Origin: Bosea vestrisii | Lineage (GTDB): Bacteria; Pseudomonadota; Alphaproteobacteria; Rhizobiales; Beijerinckiaceae | Direction of reading: 5' to 3' | NCBI RefSeq assembly: GCF_030144325.1 | Contig: NZ_CP126307.1 | Coordinates: 5,856,001 to 5,920,000 of the forward strand | DNA length: 64,000 nt | Shown here: piece after piece, positions 27,086 to 37,500 of the stretch | Layout: every line of letters starts with the position of its first letter | Numbering within the stretch: position 1 is the first letter of the stretch | Notes under the pieces: model-generated | Told to the model about the DNA's origin: nothing | Database searches by the model: none | Seen by the model: the letters and a program-made list of their open reading frames with translations, nothing else | Position numbers and translations under genes: made by a program

Positions 27086-28486
27086 ATGACCTTCGGCGTG
27101 GGCAAGACGGGTGGCGATCTCGGCCGGGCGCTGTTCGAGCCAAGCGCTGTCGGCTCGGATCAGGTCAGGCCCGGCAATGCGTGGATGACCGTGAGGGCGC
27201 GGCTCTGGGCCATGCGCGATCCGGCGCTGTCCTTCGGCGATCAGGTGCTGAGCAGTGCCTGCAATTTCCTGACGACCATCCTGCTGGCCCGCGCGCTCGG
27301 CCTCGAAGCCTTCGGGCTCTACACCATGGTCTGGCTGGCGCTTTACCTCGCGATGAGCCTTCAGCTGGGCCTCATCGTCAGCCCGATGATGAGCATCGGC
27401 ACGAAGGAGCAGGGGGGCGAGGCCGAGGCCTACTACACCGTGGTCTTCCTTCATCAGGCCGGCTACGTGGTCATTGCGACCGGCGCGATCTTTGCCGCTC
27501 TGATGCTGGCTGCAGGCGGGGCACCGCCTCTCGCCGAGGTTGCGCTGCCGGGATCGATGGCCGCAGCATCCTATCTGACGCAGGATTTCCTGAGGCGCTA
27601 TTTGTTTGCCCGGAGCCGGCCGGCGGGAATTCTGCTGATCGACGTGATCAATCAAATCCTGAAGCTCGGCGCGCTCGCGGCTCTCTGGCAGGCCGGGATG
27701 ATCAATGTCGCGAATGCGCTGTGGGCGGTCGCCGGCGCGGCAACGATATCGACGATATGTGGCTTGAGCCTGTCGGGACCTCTGGTGTGGAGGCCGCAGA
27801 TCCTGACCACCGTCACCGGGCGGCAATGGCGGTCAGCCCGGTGGCTCGTCCTCACCGGCTCCGTGCAATGGGTGCTCAGCTATAGCGGCCTTCTGGTGAC
27901 GGCCGGCCTGTTCGGGCCCAAGGTGCTCGGTGCGCTGAGGGCAGCGCAGAGCCTGCTCGCCGTACTCAACGTGGTGCGCGAGGCGCTGGAAAACATCGTT
28001 CCGCCGCTGGCTGGGAAGGCTCTCGCGGAGGGCGGCATGCCCGGTCTCCACAGAACCCTCGGTCGGGCCCTGCTGTTCGCCGGCCTGACCGGTGCCGTGG
28101 TGGTTCTTTGCCTCGGACTGTTCGGCCCCTGGCTCCTGCACCAGCTCTATGGTGGCGAAATCCTCGAATTCGACTGGGTGATCATCTGGTATTCCTTCGC
28201 CTTCCCGATGGCGTTGATGAGCCTGGTCCTTGGCTGCGCCTTCCGAGCGCTGGAGCGCACGCGTCCGGTCTTCATCGCAGCGCTCGTCGGAGGTTGCTTC
28301 AACCTGCTGGCGGTCTATCCGGCTGCGCTCTTCTTCGGCGTGGCGGGGTTGATCGCGGTGACGCTTCTGTCGGAGCTCGCTGCTCTGCTCGTGCTGGTGA
28401 TGCTTGCGCTCCGGATACCGGGTTTGCTGGCAAGCCGGCCGGGCGCTTCGGCCGGCAGTCGCATGGTGACGGCGCCCACGCCATGA
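27086..28486 (+). CDS. Polysaccharide-type flippase (Wzx-like, MOP superfamily)
   Basis: A 466-residue protein with about 12-14 hydrophobic segments and few charged loops. It resembles Wzx/MurJ-like lipid-linked sugar flippases (FGDQVLSSACNFLTTILLAR near the N-terminus, SYSGLLVTAGLFGPKVLGAL in the middle). ATG 27086 is used; ATG 27185 (MTVRARLWAM) would remove a polar 33-residue N-terminus. It may flip the Und-PP-linked repeat unit or export a small molecule. The last codons overlap the phosphopantetheinyl transferase gene (ATGA), which ties it to the NRPS-PKS genes. It is divergent from the polymerase gene across 215 bp. Confidence 0.85.
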   Translation: MTFGVGKTGGDLGRALFEPSAVGSDQVRPGNAWMTVRARLWAMRDPALSFGDQVLSSACNFLTTILLARALGLEAFGLYTMVWLALYLAMSLQLGLIVSPMMSIGTKEQGGEAEAYYTVVFLHQAGYVVIATGAIFAALMLAAGGAPPLAEVALPGSMAAASYLTQDFLRRYLFARSRPAGILLIDVINQILKLGALAALWQAGMINVANALWAVAGAATISTICGLSLSGPLVWRPQILTTVTGRQWRSARWLVLTGSVQWVLSYSGLLVTAGLFGPKVLGALRAAQSLLAVLNVVREALENIVPPLAGKALAEGGMPGLHRTLGRALLFAGLTGAVVVLCLGLFGPWLLHQLYGGEILEFDWVIIWYSFAFPMALMSLVLGCAFRALERTRPVFIAALVGGCFNLLAVYPAALFFGVAGLIAVTLLSELAALLVLVMLALRIPGLLASRPGASAGSRMVTAPTP

Positions 28487-29181
28487 TGCCGCTACCACCA
28501 CTTCACGTGCATCTCTGGTGCTGTCGCATTGATCTCAGCGCAGCGGAGGCGGCGGAGCGGCGCGGGATCCTCTCCAATGATGAACGCGCCCGCGCCGACC
28601 GCTTCCATGATGCGAAAGCGCGGATCGCCTTCATCGTGGCACGGAACTGGCTGCGGCGCGTCCTGGCTCTCTACACGCCTGTCCCGCCGCCGCAGCTTCG
28701 CTTCGGCGAAACCGTCTTCGGCAAGCCATTTCTCGCGAACGACGAGGGCGGATCGCGTCTCGCGTTCAATCTCAGCCATTCCGGCGAGCTTGCGATCGTC
28801 GCTGTGACGGCAGGGATGCCGGTCGGCATCGACATCGAACGCATCCGGCCGGTTTCGACCGACCTCCTGGCGGGGTGCCTTGCGCCGCGAGAGTTCGCAA
28901 CCCTCTCGGCTCTGGCGCCGACTCTGCGTCAGGAATCCTTCATTCGTTGCTGGACGCGCAAGGAAGCCTGCTTGAAAGCGATCGGCGTCGGCCTCAATGG
29001 CTCGCCGTCAAGCTTCGAGGTATCGCTCGATCCGACGGGTGCGCGACTGCTCGCGGTCGAATCCGACCCGGCTGAGGCTGACCTCTGGCAACTGGCCGAT
29101 CTCCAGCCAGCGCCGGGCTATTGCGGCACGCTGGCCGCGCGACATCGCGGCTGGTCCCCGATCTGGATGGCTCGACCCTGA
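28483..29181 (+). CDS. 4'-phosphopantetheinyl transferase (Sfp family)
   Basis: A 232-residue protein beginning MMPLPPLHVHLWCCRIDL. Family motifs: FNLSHSGELAIVAVT, GIDIERIRPV (metal-binding Asp and Glu), and FIRCWTRKEACLKAIGVGL. It attaches the phosphopantetheine arm to the carrier domains of the NRPS-PKS proteins encoded on the opposite strand, so it should be needed for the cluster. The start at ATG 28483 overlaps the flippase stop; ATG 28486 follows directly. It converges with the C-TE gene, separated by only 25 bp. Confidence 0.94.
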   Translation: MMPLPPLHVHLWCCRIDLSAAEAAERRGILSNDERARADRFHDAKARIAFIVARNWLRRVLALYTPVPPPQLRFGETVFGKPFLANDEGGSRLAFNLSHSGELAIVAVTAGMPVGIDIERIRPVSTDLLAGCLAPREFATLSALAPTLRQESFIRCWTRKEACLKAIGVGLNGSPSSFEVSLDPTGARLLAVESDPAEADLWQLADLQPAPGYCGTLAARHRGWSPIWMARP

Positions 29182-29206
29182 CCCTGCCGAAAAAAAACGC
29201 TACCTG

Positions 29207-31462
29207 TCAGAACCGGTTCTGGCGCACGGCCTCGACGATCCGTTCGGCCATGGTCCTCGAGCCGGCTTCGGAGAACGCTCCTTCGTGGCCCTCGCCGTCG
29301 ACGGCGAAGCAGAGGGTGTCTGGCGCCAGATGATCTCCCCAGCCCAAGGTTGCATCTGGTGGCCAACCTGGCGGGATCGCGCCGCTTCGGAAGATCAGCA
29401 CGCGTCCGTCATAACTGGGCAACGCATAGCGTTGGACCAGGGCCTCGAGCTCGTCGGTCGTCCGCCAGAAATCGGCTTCGTCAGCCGCTTCCTCGGCCGC
29501 ACGCCAGAAGATCAGGCGCTTGGCTCGCCGGATAGCCGCGGTCGATTGCAGCCAGAAAGACATGCGCGTCACGAAGCTTCGCGGTCCGGCCTGCCAGAAC
29601 CGCCGGGCGAAGCGGCCCGCGCGTTTCAATCTGAAGAGCAGGCGCGCGCTGTAGGGCTGTCGCAGGAAGTAGCCGGGCGCCCAGCAGTCGATCAGCACCA
29701 CCAGATCGACTTGCTTCCCGCTCGCCACCAGTTGCCTCGCCACTTCGAGGGCGATCACGCCGGACCGGCAGAAGCCGGCAAGCCGATACCGGTCAGCTGG
29801 CTTGGTCGCCATGATCGCCTCGCAATAAGCGGCTGCCAACTGCTCGATCGAGGCAGGGGCCATTCCGTTCACGAGGGGATCGAGCAGTTGCAGCGCGGCG
29901 AAGGGCTGATCGGGGCCGAGCTCATGCGATAGCGGCCGATAGAGACGCAGGTTGTGGGCCGTATGGTTGAGCGCGAACACGGTCGGCTGCGTACCGGTCT
30001 GCTGCAGCCAGGTCCGACGCAGAGCCGTAGCGTCGATCACCGGCGGCTGGGCCGGCGTGGCGGGAAGCCAGAGCGGCGACGCGATCGGCAAGGAGGTCGG
30101 CACCGGCCGCGGCAGACGCGCGGTCGGGTTGGCGACGAGCGCCTCCGCCAGGCTCTGGAATTGCGCCACCAGCTCGCTTGCGGTCGCCTCGTCATAGAGG
30201 TCGCGATGGTACTCGCAGGTCAGGCGCCAGCCTTCCTCGCGTTCGACCAGGATGAAGTTGAGATCGTAGAGCGCACCCGGCAGGGGCGAGGGAATTCCTG
30301 ATAGCTGGAAGCTGTCATTGGCGAGCTCGCCGATGAAGGCTCGCTGGACGATGAAGTTGACCGAGACCGGCGGTCGGCTGGCGTCACCACTGCCGGGGAG
30401 CAGCGATACGAGCTTGTCGAACGGCCATTGATGATGATCGACCGCCTCCTCGAACGTGTCGCGGGCGGCATGGCAAAGATCGAGAAAACTCTGCTCTTCG
30501 GAGACTTTGGTCCGCAGAACCAACGTGTTGACGAAGGGACCGACGATCGCCTCCAGCTCGACATCGTCGCGGTTCGCCATCTGCGTGCTCAGCACGATGT
30601 CGGAGGCACCGGTGCGTTGCCGGAGCAACGTCAGGAGAACGGCGTAAGCTGCTGAAAAGAAGGTCGTACCTTCCTTGCGAGCCAGATCGGCCAGTCCCGA
30701 GGTCAGGGCGCGCGGAAGCAGCCGCGAGAGCGAGGCGCCATGCGTGCTTCGCATCGCAGGCCGCTGGCGATCGCCCGGCACCTCGACGAGAGGCAGATCG
30801 GCGAGCTGGCGTTGCCAATAGGCTTCCTCCCGGGCGAGCTCACCGTCCGCCATGCCGTCATGGCTTCCCTCGGCGAAGTCCGAATATTGGAGAGGGAGTT
30901 CGGAGAGGACCGGTTCGCGGCCACGGCCGAGCGCCTGATAGGCCGCTACAAAATCCTTGGCGATGATGCCCATCGACCAGCCGTCGCTGACGATATGGTG
31001 CGCGACGACCAGGATCACGGCCTCGGCGCGGCTCTTGCGCAGCAATGTCGCCCGCAGCAGCGGAGCTTCGCTGAGATCGAAGCGCGTGCACGCTTCGCCT
31101 TGGGCGATGCGATCGGCCTCCCTGGTCCGGTCCGCCTCGGGCAGGCCGGACAGGTCGATCTCCGGCAGCTTGAAGGCCACGTGCTCGGCGATGGCCTGAA
31201 CGGGGCGGCCGTCCTCCAGCCGTATCGCGGTCCGCAGGGATTCGTGGCGGTCAAGGATCGCCTGGAAGGCATCCTGCGCGAGAGCAGCATCCAGGTGGCC
31301 CCGGATCCGCCATTTGACGGCGATGTTGAGCGCCGGCGTGCCCGGATCCTTGGCGTCGATCTCCCAGTAGCGCTCCTGCGCCGACGAGCACCGCGCCGAC
31401 GCGACGATACGGTCCGGCTCGTGGATATGGGGTTCCGGTTCGCGCGTGAACTGATTTGCCAT
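29207..31462 (-). CDS. NRPS condensation-thioesterase protein (C-TE) without adenylation or carrier domain
   Basis: A 751-residue two-domain protein. The condensation domain (about 20-450) keeps the catalytic HHIVSDG at 155-161. The thioesterase domain (about 485-750) has GFCRSG at 563-568, where the nucleophile is Cys565 instead of the usual Ser; Asp592 (VLIDCWAP) and His726 (DGEGHEG) complete the likely triad. No adenylation or carrier domain is present, so the condensation domain must accept a free amine or a carrier on another protein. ATG 31462 (MANQFTREPEPHI) is favoured over GTG 31474. Third gene of the NRPS-PKS operon; its start is 57 bp after the PKS-NRPS stop. Confidence 0.88.
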   Translation of the reverse strand: MANQFTREPEPHIHEPDRIVASARCSSAQERYWEIDAKDPGTPALNIAVKWRIRGHLDAALAQDAFQAILDRHESLRTAIRLEDGRPVQAIAEHVAFKLPEIDLSGLPEADRTREADRIAQGEACTRFDLSEAPLLRATLLRKSRAEAVILVVAHHIVSDGWSMGIIAKDFVAAYQALGRGREPVLSELPLQYSDFAEGSHDGMADGELAREEAYWQRQLADLPLVEVPGDRQRPAMRSTHGASLSRLLPRALTSGLADLARKEGTTFFSAAYAVLLTLLRQRTGASDIVLSTQMANRDDVELEAIVGPFVNTLVLRTKVSEEQSFLDLCHAARDTFEEAVDHHQWPFDKLVSLLPGSGDASRPPVSVNFIVQRAFIGELANDSFQLSGIPSPLPGALYDLNFILVEREEGWRLTCEYHRDLYDEATASELVAQFQSLAEALVANPTARLPRPVPTSLPIASPLWLPATPAQPPVIDATALRRTWLQQTGTQPTVFALNHTAHNLRLYRPLSHELGPDQPFAALQLLDPLVNGMAPASIEQLAAAYCEAIMATKPADRYRLAGFCRSGVIALEVARQLVASGKQVDLVVLIDCWAPGYFLRQPYSARLLFRLKRAGRFARRFWQAGPRSFVTRMSFWLQSTAAIRRAKRLIFWRAAEEAADEADFWRTTDELEALVQRYALPSYDGRVLIFRSGAIPPGWPPDATLGWGDHLAPDTLCFAVDGEGHEGAFSEAGSRTMAERIVEAVRQNRF

Positions 31463-31519
31463 GGCCTCGTTCACCCTCTCTCGCGCTGTGAGACAGGGCT
31501 CTGCTCGCCCGATTGCGCT

Positions 31520-34500
31520 TCATCGCGGGGGCGCCGCCATGGCCGCTTCCAGAACGTCGCGGCAGGGGCGGTGACTTCGGGGGGTGGCCCCCTCGGGAAG
31601 TGCTGCTGCGACCGCGGCGATCGTCCGGTTCCGGAAGAAATCCCGGGCGGCGAGCTTGAGGCCTTCGCGGCGGGCGCGACTGGTGATCTGGAAGATGCTG
31701 AGGGAGTCGGCGCCGAGATCGAACAGGTCGTCATCGACACCAATATCCTCGCGCCGCAGCACCTCGGCCCAGATGCGGATCAGCGTCTCCTCGACGAGCG
31801 TTCGCGGCATGACCTTGTCTGCCTTCGCCGGTGCGCTCTGGGCGTCAGGCGCCGGAAGTGCGGCGCGATCGAGCTTTCCGCTCTGGTTCAGCGGCAGGGC
31901 GGGCAGGCCGACCCAGGCAGTCGGGGTCATGTAGTCCGGCAATTCCTGCGCCAGCGTGGCCCGCAATTCGGCCGGTGGTGGGCTCTCCCCGCCGGTGACA
32001 TAGTAGCAGACCAGCCGCGGCTCGCCGGGCACGTCCTCGCGCAGGATCACGGCCGAGACGATGCCGGTTTTGCGGGCGAGGACGGCCTCGATCTCGCCGG
32101 GCTCGATGCGGAAGCCGCGCAGCTTCACCTGATGGTCGAGGCGCCCGAGATGCAGGATGCGGCCGTCGGGAAGGTATTTGGCGCGGTCGCCGGTGCGGTA
32201 GGCCTTTGCACTCGTATCGGGGTCGACCGGATTGGCGATAAAGCTGGTCGCCGTGAGTTTCGGATTGTTGGCATAGCCGCGCGCAAGGCCGGCGCCGCCA
32301 ATCAGCAGCTCGCCCGGAATACCGACGCCGACGGGCTCATTGTTGCCGTCGACAATGTAGAACTGCGTGTTGGCGATCGGCAGGCCGATCGTGATGACCT
32401 CGTCCTCCGGCTGGACGCGGGCGACCGATGACCAGATCGTGGTTTCGGTCGGGCCATACATGTTCCAGAGCTCGCCGCCGCCTTCGAGCAGCTTGCTGGC
32501 GAGATCGAGAGGCAGCGCTTCGCCACCACAAAGCATGCGCAAGCCCGGCCGCGAACGGAAGCCGGCTTCGAGCAGCAGGCGCCAGGTCATCGGCGTTGCC
32601 TGCAGCACGCTCGCGCCGCTCTGCTCCAGCCGTGCCAACAGCTCGGCACCGTCCTTGGTCTCGTCCGCGGTTGCGATCGCGACCTGGCCGCCCTGGATCA
32701 GCGGCAGCAGCAATTCCAGCGCGGCGATGTCGAAGGTCACGGTCGTGACGGCGAGCATGATGTCCGTGCTGGCAAAGCCGGGCTCGCGCGCCATCGCGAA
32801 CAGGAGATTGGACAGCCCGCCATGGGTGATCTCGACGCCCTTCGGCGCGCCGGTCGAGCCCGAGGTGTAAATGACATAGGCCAGATGATCGGGCGTCGTC
32901 GTCGCCGTCCTGATCCCGGCCAGGTTGGCCGTGGTCTGGTCGACATCGATGAGCATGACGCCCTCGTCGGGCTCGACGATGGCCGGGTCTAGCGAGCCCG
33001 CGGTCAGGAGAGCGACGGCCTCCGAATCCCGCAGGATTCGCTGGATGCGCGCTTTCGGCATCACGGGGTCGAGTGGCACATAGGGGAAGCCCGCCTTGAG
33101 TGCTCCCAGCATGCCGGCCACCAACGCAGGCGAGCGTTCGATCAGCAGGCCGATGCGGCTTTCCGGTACGTCGACGCGGGCGGTCAACTCGGCTGCGATC
33201 CGGTCGGCCCAGGTGTTTAGGGCGGCGTAGGAGAGCTGCTGGTCGCCGCAAGATACGGCAATCGCGTCTGGTTGCTGCTGAACCTGCCGTTCAAAAGCCT
33301 GGACCGTTCCGTCATCGAGCTGGAACGTAACCTGCGTATCGTTGATGTCGGAGACGAGCCGTTGCCGCTCTTGCCCCTCGATCAGCGGCATCGCTGCGAT
33401 GACCGTATCGGGATTGGCGACGAAGGCGGCGAGCAGCGTACGGTAGTGGCCGAGCCAGCGGTCAATGGTCTCGGGATCGAAGAGGTCGGCGCCATAGCAG
33501 CAGTCGATCCGCAGGCCGTCATCGGCTTCGCCGATGTTGAAGTAGAGATCGAAGGTCGAGAACGCCTTCGGGTTCGGCACGGCACTAGCGCTGATCCCGG
33601 CGCCGAAGTCGAGATTTCCCGCGAGTCGCTCGAGATTGAACTGCACTTCCACGAGCGGCAGCCTGCCGGACACCGGCGGGACGCGCAGCCGCTTCAAAAG
33701 CGCGCCGAGCGTGAAGCTCTGATGATCATAGGCGTCGAGGACGACGCGACCGATCATGTCGAGATGGGTCGAGAACGGCTCAGCCGGGTCGATCCCGCCG
33801 CGGATCGGCAGGAAGTTGACACAATGGCCGACCGGGGAGAGACCTTCGAGCAGAGACTGACCGGCAGCGGGAACGCCGATGACGAGATCGCGCTGGCCGG
33901 AGAGCCGCAACAGCAGTACCTGGAAGGCGGTGAAGAGCGTGGCGAAGAGCGTCCGCCGGCGCTTTGCGCCTGCTGCCTTCACATTACGATAGAGCTCGGC
34001 GTCGACGAAGCTCGTGCGCGTGTCGCCACGAAAGCTGCGCTGAGCCTGCCGCGGCCGGTCGGTCGGCAGTTCGAGCGGAGCCGGAAGCTCCGCGAACATC
34101 TGGGTCCAGTAGGCCGCGGCTTCTTCCGTGCGCGCGTCCTGACGGGTCAAAGCCGCATATTCCGCAAAGGACATCGGCGCCGTCAGGGAATCCAGGCCGG
34201 AGCGGTAGGCGGTCGCGATCTCGTCGAGCAGGACGTTTGTCGACCAGCCGTCACAGACGATGTGATGCGCCGAGAGGATCAGCACGTGCTTCTGCTCGCC
34301 GAGACGGATGATCTCGGCTTCCGCGACCGGCCCCTGAACGAGGTCGTAAGGGCGGGTCGCATAGGCCTCGATCCGGGCGCGGAGGGCGGCCTGCGGATCC
34401 GGCTCGCTGCGCAGGTCGCTGATCGCGACCGGGAAGATTCCCGAGGGCGAGATCCGCATCATCTCGCCATCCGCAGAGAACCGCGCCTGAAGGATCGCGT

Positions 34501-37500
34501 GCCTCGCAGCGACCTGCCTGACCGCTTCGGCGAGGCGGAGCGCATCGATGTCGCCTTCGAGCGTCAGGCTGACGGATTCATTGAAGGCGGCACTGGCTTC
34601 AGGGCCGGTCTGATCCGACAGCCAGATCTCCGTCTGGGCCTCGGTCAGTGGAAGCTCGATCTCCGACGGTACGACGGGGCTATCCGACGGGCGGCTTTCG
34701 GCTGTCCCTCCGGGCAGCATTCCGTCCCGGCGCATGAGGTCGAGGCTGTCCTCGAAGGCGGCGACGATCGCAGCGATCTCGGCATCGCCGTGCTGGGTCG
34801 TCAGGAAGCAGGGATAGTGCTCCTGGATGAAGATGCCGCGGGCCCGCAGGTGGTAGTGTAGCAGGCTACCGAGCCGGTGATCGCGGCCCGGCTCGAAATA
34901 GGCCACGCTGCCATAGCTCTCGATCGGCACATCCCAGCCGACCTTCGCAAAGACGCTCCGCAGATCCTCGACGAGGCGCTGCATGCGCTGTGTCAGGGCA
35001 TCGGTCAGCGCCGGCCCTTTTTCCTTGACGTGCTTCAGCACGGCGACGGTCGCCGCGAGCGCAAGCGGATGCCTGACGAAGGTTCCAGCGAAGAAAGTAA
35101 CACCGACCTCCGGCGCGCTGTCGTCGCCGAAGCGCCAGGCGCCGCCGTCGAGCGCATCCATGAAGCGGGGTTCGCCCGCCAGGAGGCCGACCGGTAGGCC
35201 GCCGCCGACGACCTTGCCATAGGTGGCGAGGTCGGGCCGGATGCCGAGCAGGGCCTGCACGCCGGCGGGATGGACGCGGAAGCCTGTGACGACCTCGTCG
35301 AAGACCAGGGCTGTGCCGGCCTGTTCGGTGATTGCGCGCAATTCCTTGAGGAAGGCGACGGGCAGATAGCCCGGCCGGCGACTCTGCACCGGCTCGACTA
35401 GGACGGCGGCGAGCTCGTACGCATGCTCGCGCAACCAGGCAAGGCTCTCATCCGTGCCGTAATCCAGCACGGTCAGGCGTCCGACGGCCTCCGCCGGAAT
35501 ACCCGGTGCGGCAGGCACGGAACGGCGCTGCTCGCCAGTACCGACGCCGCGGACCAGGACCTCGTCGAACTGGCCGTGATAGGCGCCGGAGAAGGCCACG
35601 ATCCGGTCGCGGCCGGTGACGGTGCGGGCGACACGCATCGCCGCCATCACGGCTTCCGAGCCGGTATTGCAGAAGGCGACGCGGGCGTGGCCGGTCAATT
35701 CGCAGAACAGCGTTGAGGCCTCGTGCGCGAGCGGCGATTGCGGCCCGATGGCGAAGCCGTCGTTCAACTGGGCCTGGACCGCCTCGACGACGAAATCCGG
35801 CGCATGGCCGAAGGCGGTCTGGCCGTAACCGTTGACGAGGTCGATATAGCTGTTGCCGTCGACATCCCAGATCTTGGCGCCCTTCGCCCGGGCGGAGACG
35901 ATCGGGTAGACCATTTCCTTCCAGTCCGCGGCGAAGCCGGAGACGGTGCGGGGGTCGGCCAGGACCGGACGGTGCTGGTCCGCCAGCCGCTTCGAGGCCG
36001 GGGTCTTGCCGACATAGAGCTTCGTCAGCCGCGCGATATGGCCGCGCTGGGCCTCGGTCAGGGTTTCGTTGCCGGTGCGGATCAGCGGCTTGAAGCGTGC
36101 CGCCGGACTGGCCGTGGCGCTGCTCGCCGCGGGCGAAGATGCGAGCGCTGGCTGAGGCTGTGCGGCCGCCGGAAGCGGCAGGGCAGGCGAGGGCTGCAAG
36201 ACAGGCGCTGCTGCCTCGATGGCCGGCGCCGCGGCCTGGCCGCCCAGCGCCTGGAGCTGACGCTCCATCAACCGCGACATCACGTCGAGCTGCTCTCGCA
36301 TCAGCGCGTCCAGGCCAGAGCCGACCGGTCGCGCGGCGGGGATCGCAGGCGCAGCCGTGATGGGAATGGCGGCGGTTGGGGAAGGCGGAGCCGGCACCGC
36401 GACTTGAATGGCGGCGGCCGGTTTCTCGGCTTCCTGTGGGCGAAGCTCGGCGATGTGGCGCGTCACCTCGTCGACGCTCGGCAGATCGTCGAGCAGCTGG
36501 CGGAAGCGGATCTGGACGCCGAAGGTCGTCTGGAGGCTCTGCGCAGCCTGCGTCAGGAGCAAGGAGTCGAAGCCGAGCTCGAGGAAGCTGGCGCCGGTCT
36601 CGTCAGCACTGAACGACCGCCCCGAGAGGTTCTCGAAGATCGCGGCGACCCGGCTGCCTAGGTCCGAACGGCCCAAGGGGATGTCGGTGTCAGCGTGGCG
36701 GTCCATGGCCGGTTCCTGCTCGGGTTGAGTGGGAAGAGGTTCATCGGGGGCAGCCGCAGGTGCGGCCACAGAGGTGGTGGCCGAGGCGACTGGTGCTTCG
36801 ACCCAGTGCCGGCTGCGTTCGAACGGGTAGGTCGGCAGCGAGACGCGGCGCGGCCTGCTGTCGGCCTGATAAGCCGACCATTCCGGCATGATACCGGCGG
36901 TCCAGAGGCGTCCGAGCCCCCCGGCGAGCATGCCTTCGGCATCGCCTTGCGCATCGGGCAGACAGGAGATGACGGCCCGGCCCGCGCCGGCACCTTGCAA
37001 CGCGAAACTGGCCAGAGCGGCGCCGGGCCCCACCTCAAGCAATACGGGAGAGAGGCCGCGCGCCAGGGTGGCGATGCCGTCGGCGAAGCGGACTGGCTCG
37101 CGGGCATGTCTCGCCCAGTAGGAGGGGTCGGTCGCCTGTTCGGCGCTGACCCAGTCACCTGTCACGCCGGAGATGTAGGGAAGCTCCGGCGGCTGGAGGC
37201 GAATGGCTGCGACAGCCTCGGTGAAGGGCGCGATCAACGGCTCGATCATGCCGGAGTGGAAGGCATGAGAGGTCTGCAAGCGGCGATGGGTCACCCCGCG
37301 CTGTGCCAGCTCGGCTTCCAGCGCTTCGATCGGTTCGAACGGACCGGCGAGCACGCTCATGCCAGGCGCATTGATGGCCGCCACGCAGACGCCGTTTCGG
37401 GCGAGCGCTGCAACCTCCGTATCGGGCAGGCGCACGGCGAGCATCGCACCGCCAGGCAGCTCCTGCATCATCCGGCCGCGCTTGGCGACGAGCGACAGCG

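Noticed and set aside
29182..29206. A-run of eight between the PPTase and C-TE stops as a bidirectional terminator
   Set aside because: No stem of useful length precedes it on either strand, so the run alone is weak evidence.
30740..32431. 563-codon rightward frame
   Set aside because: Antisense to the C-TE and PKS-NRPS genes; the coding strand has clear catalytic motifs.
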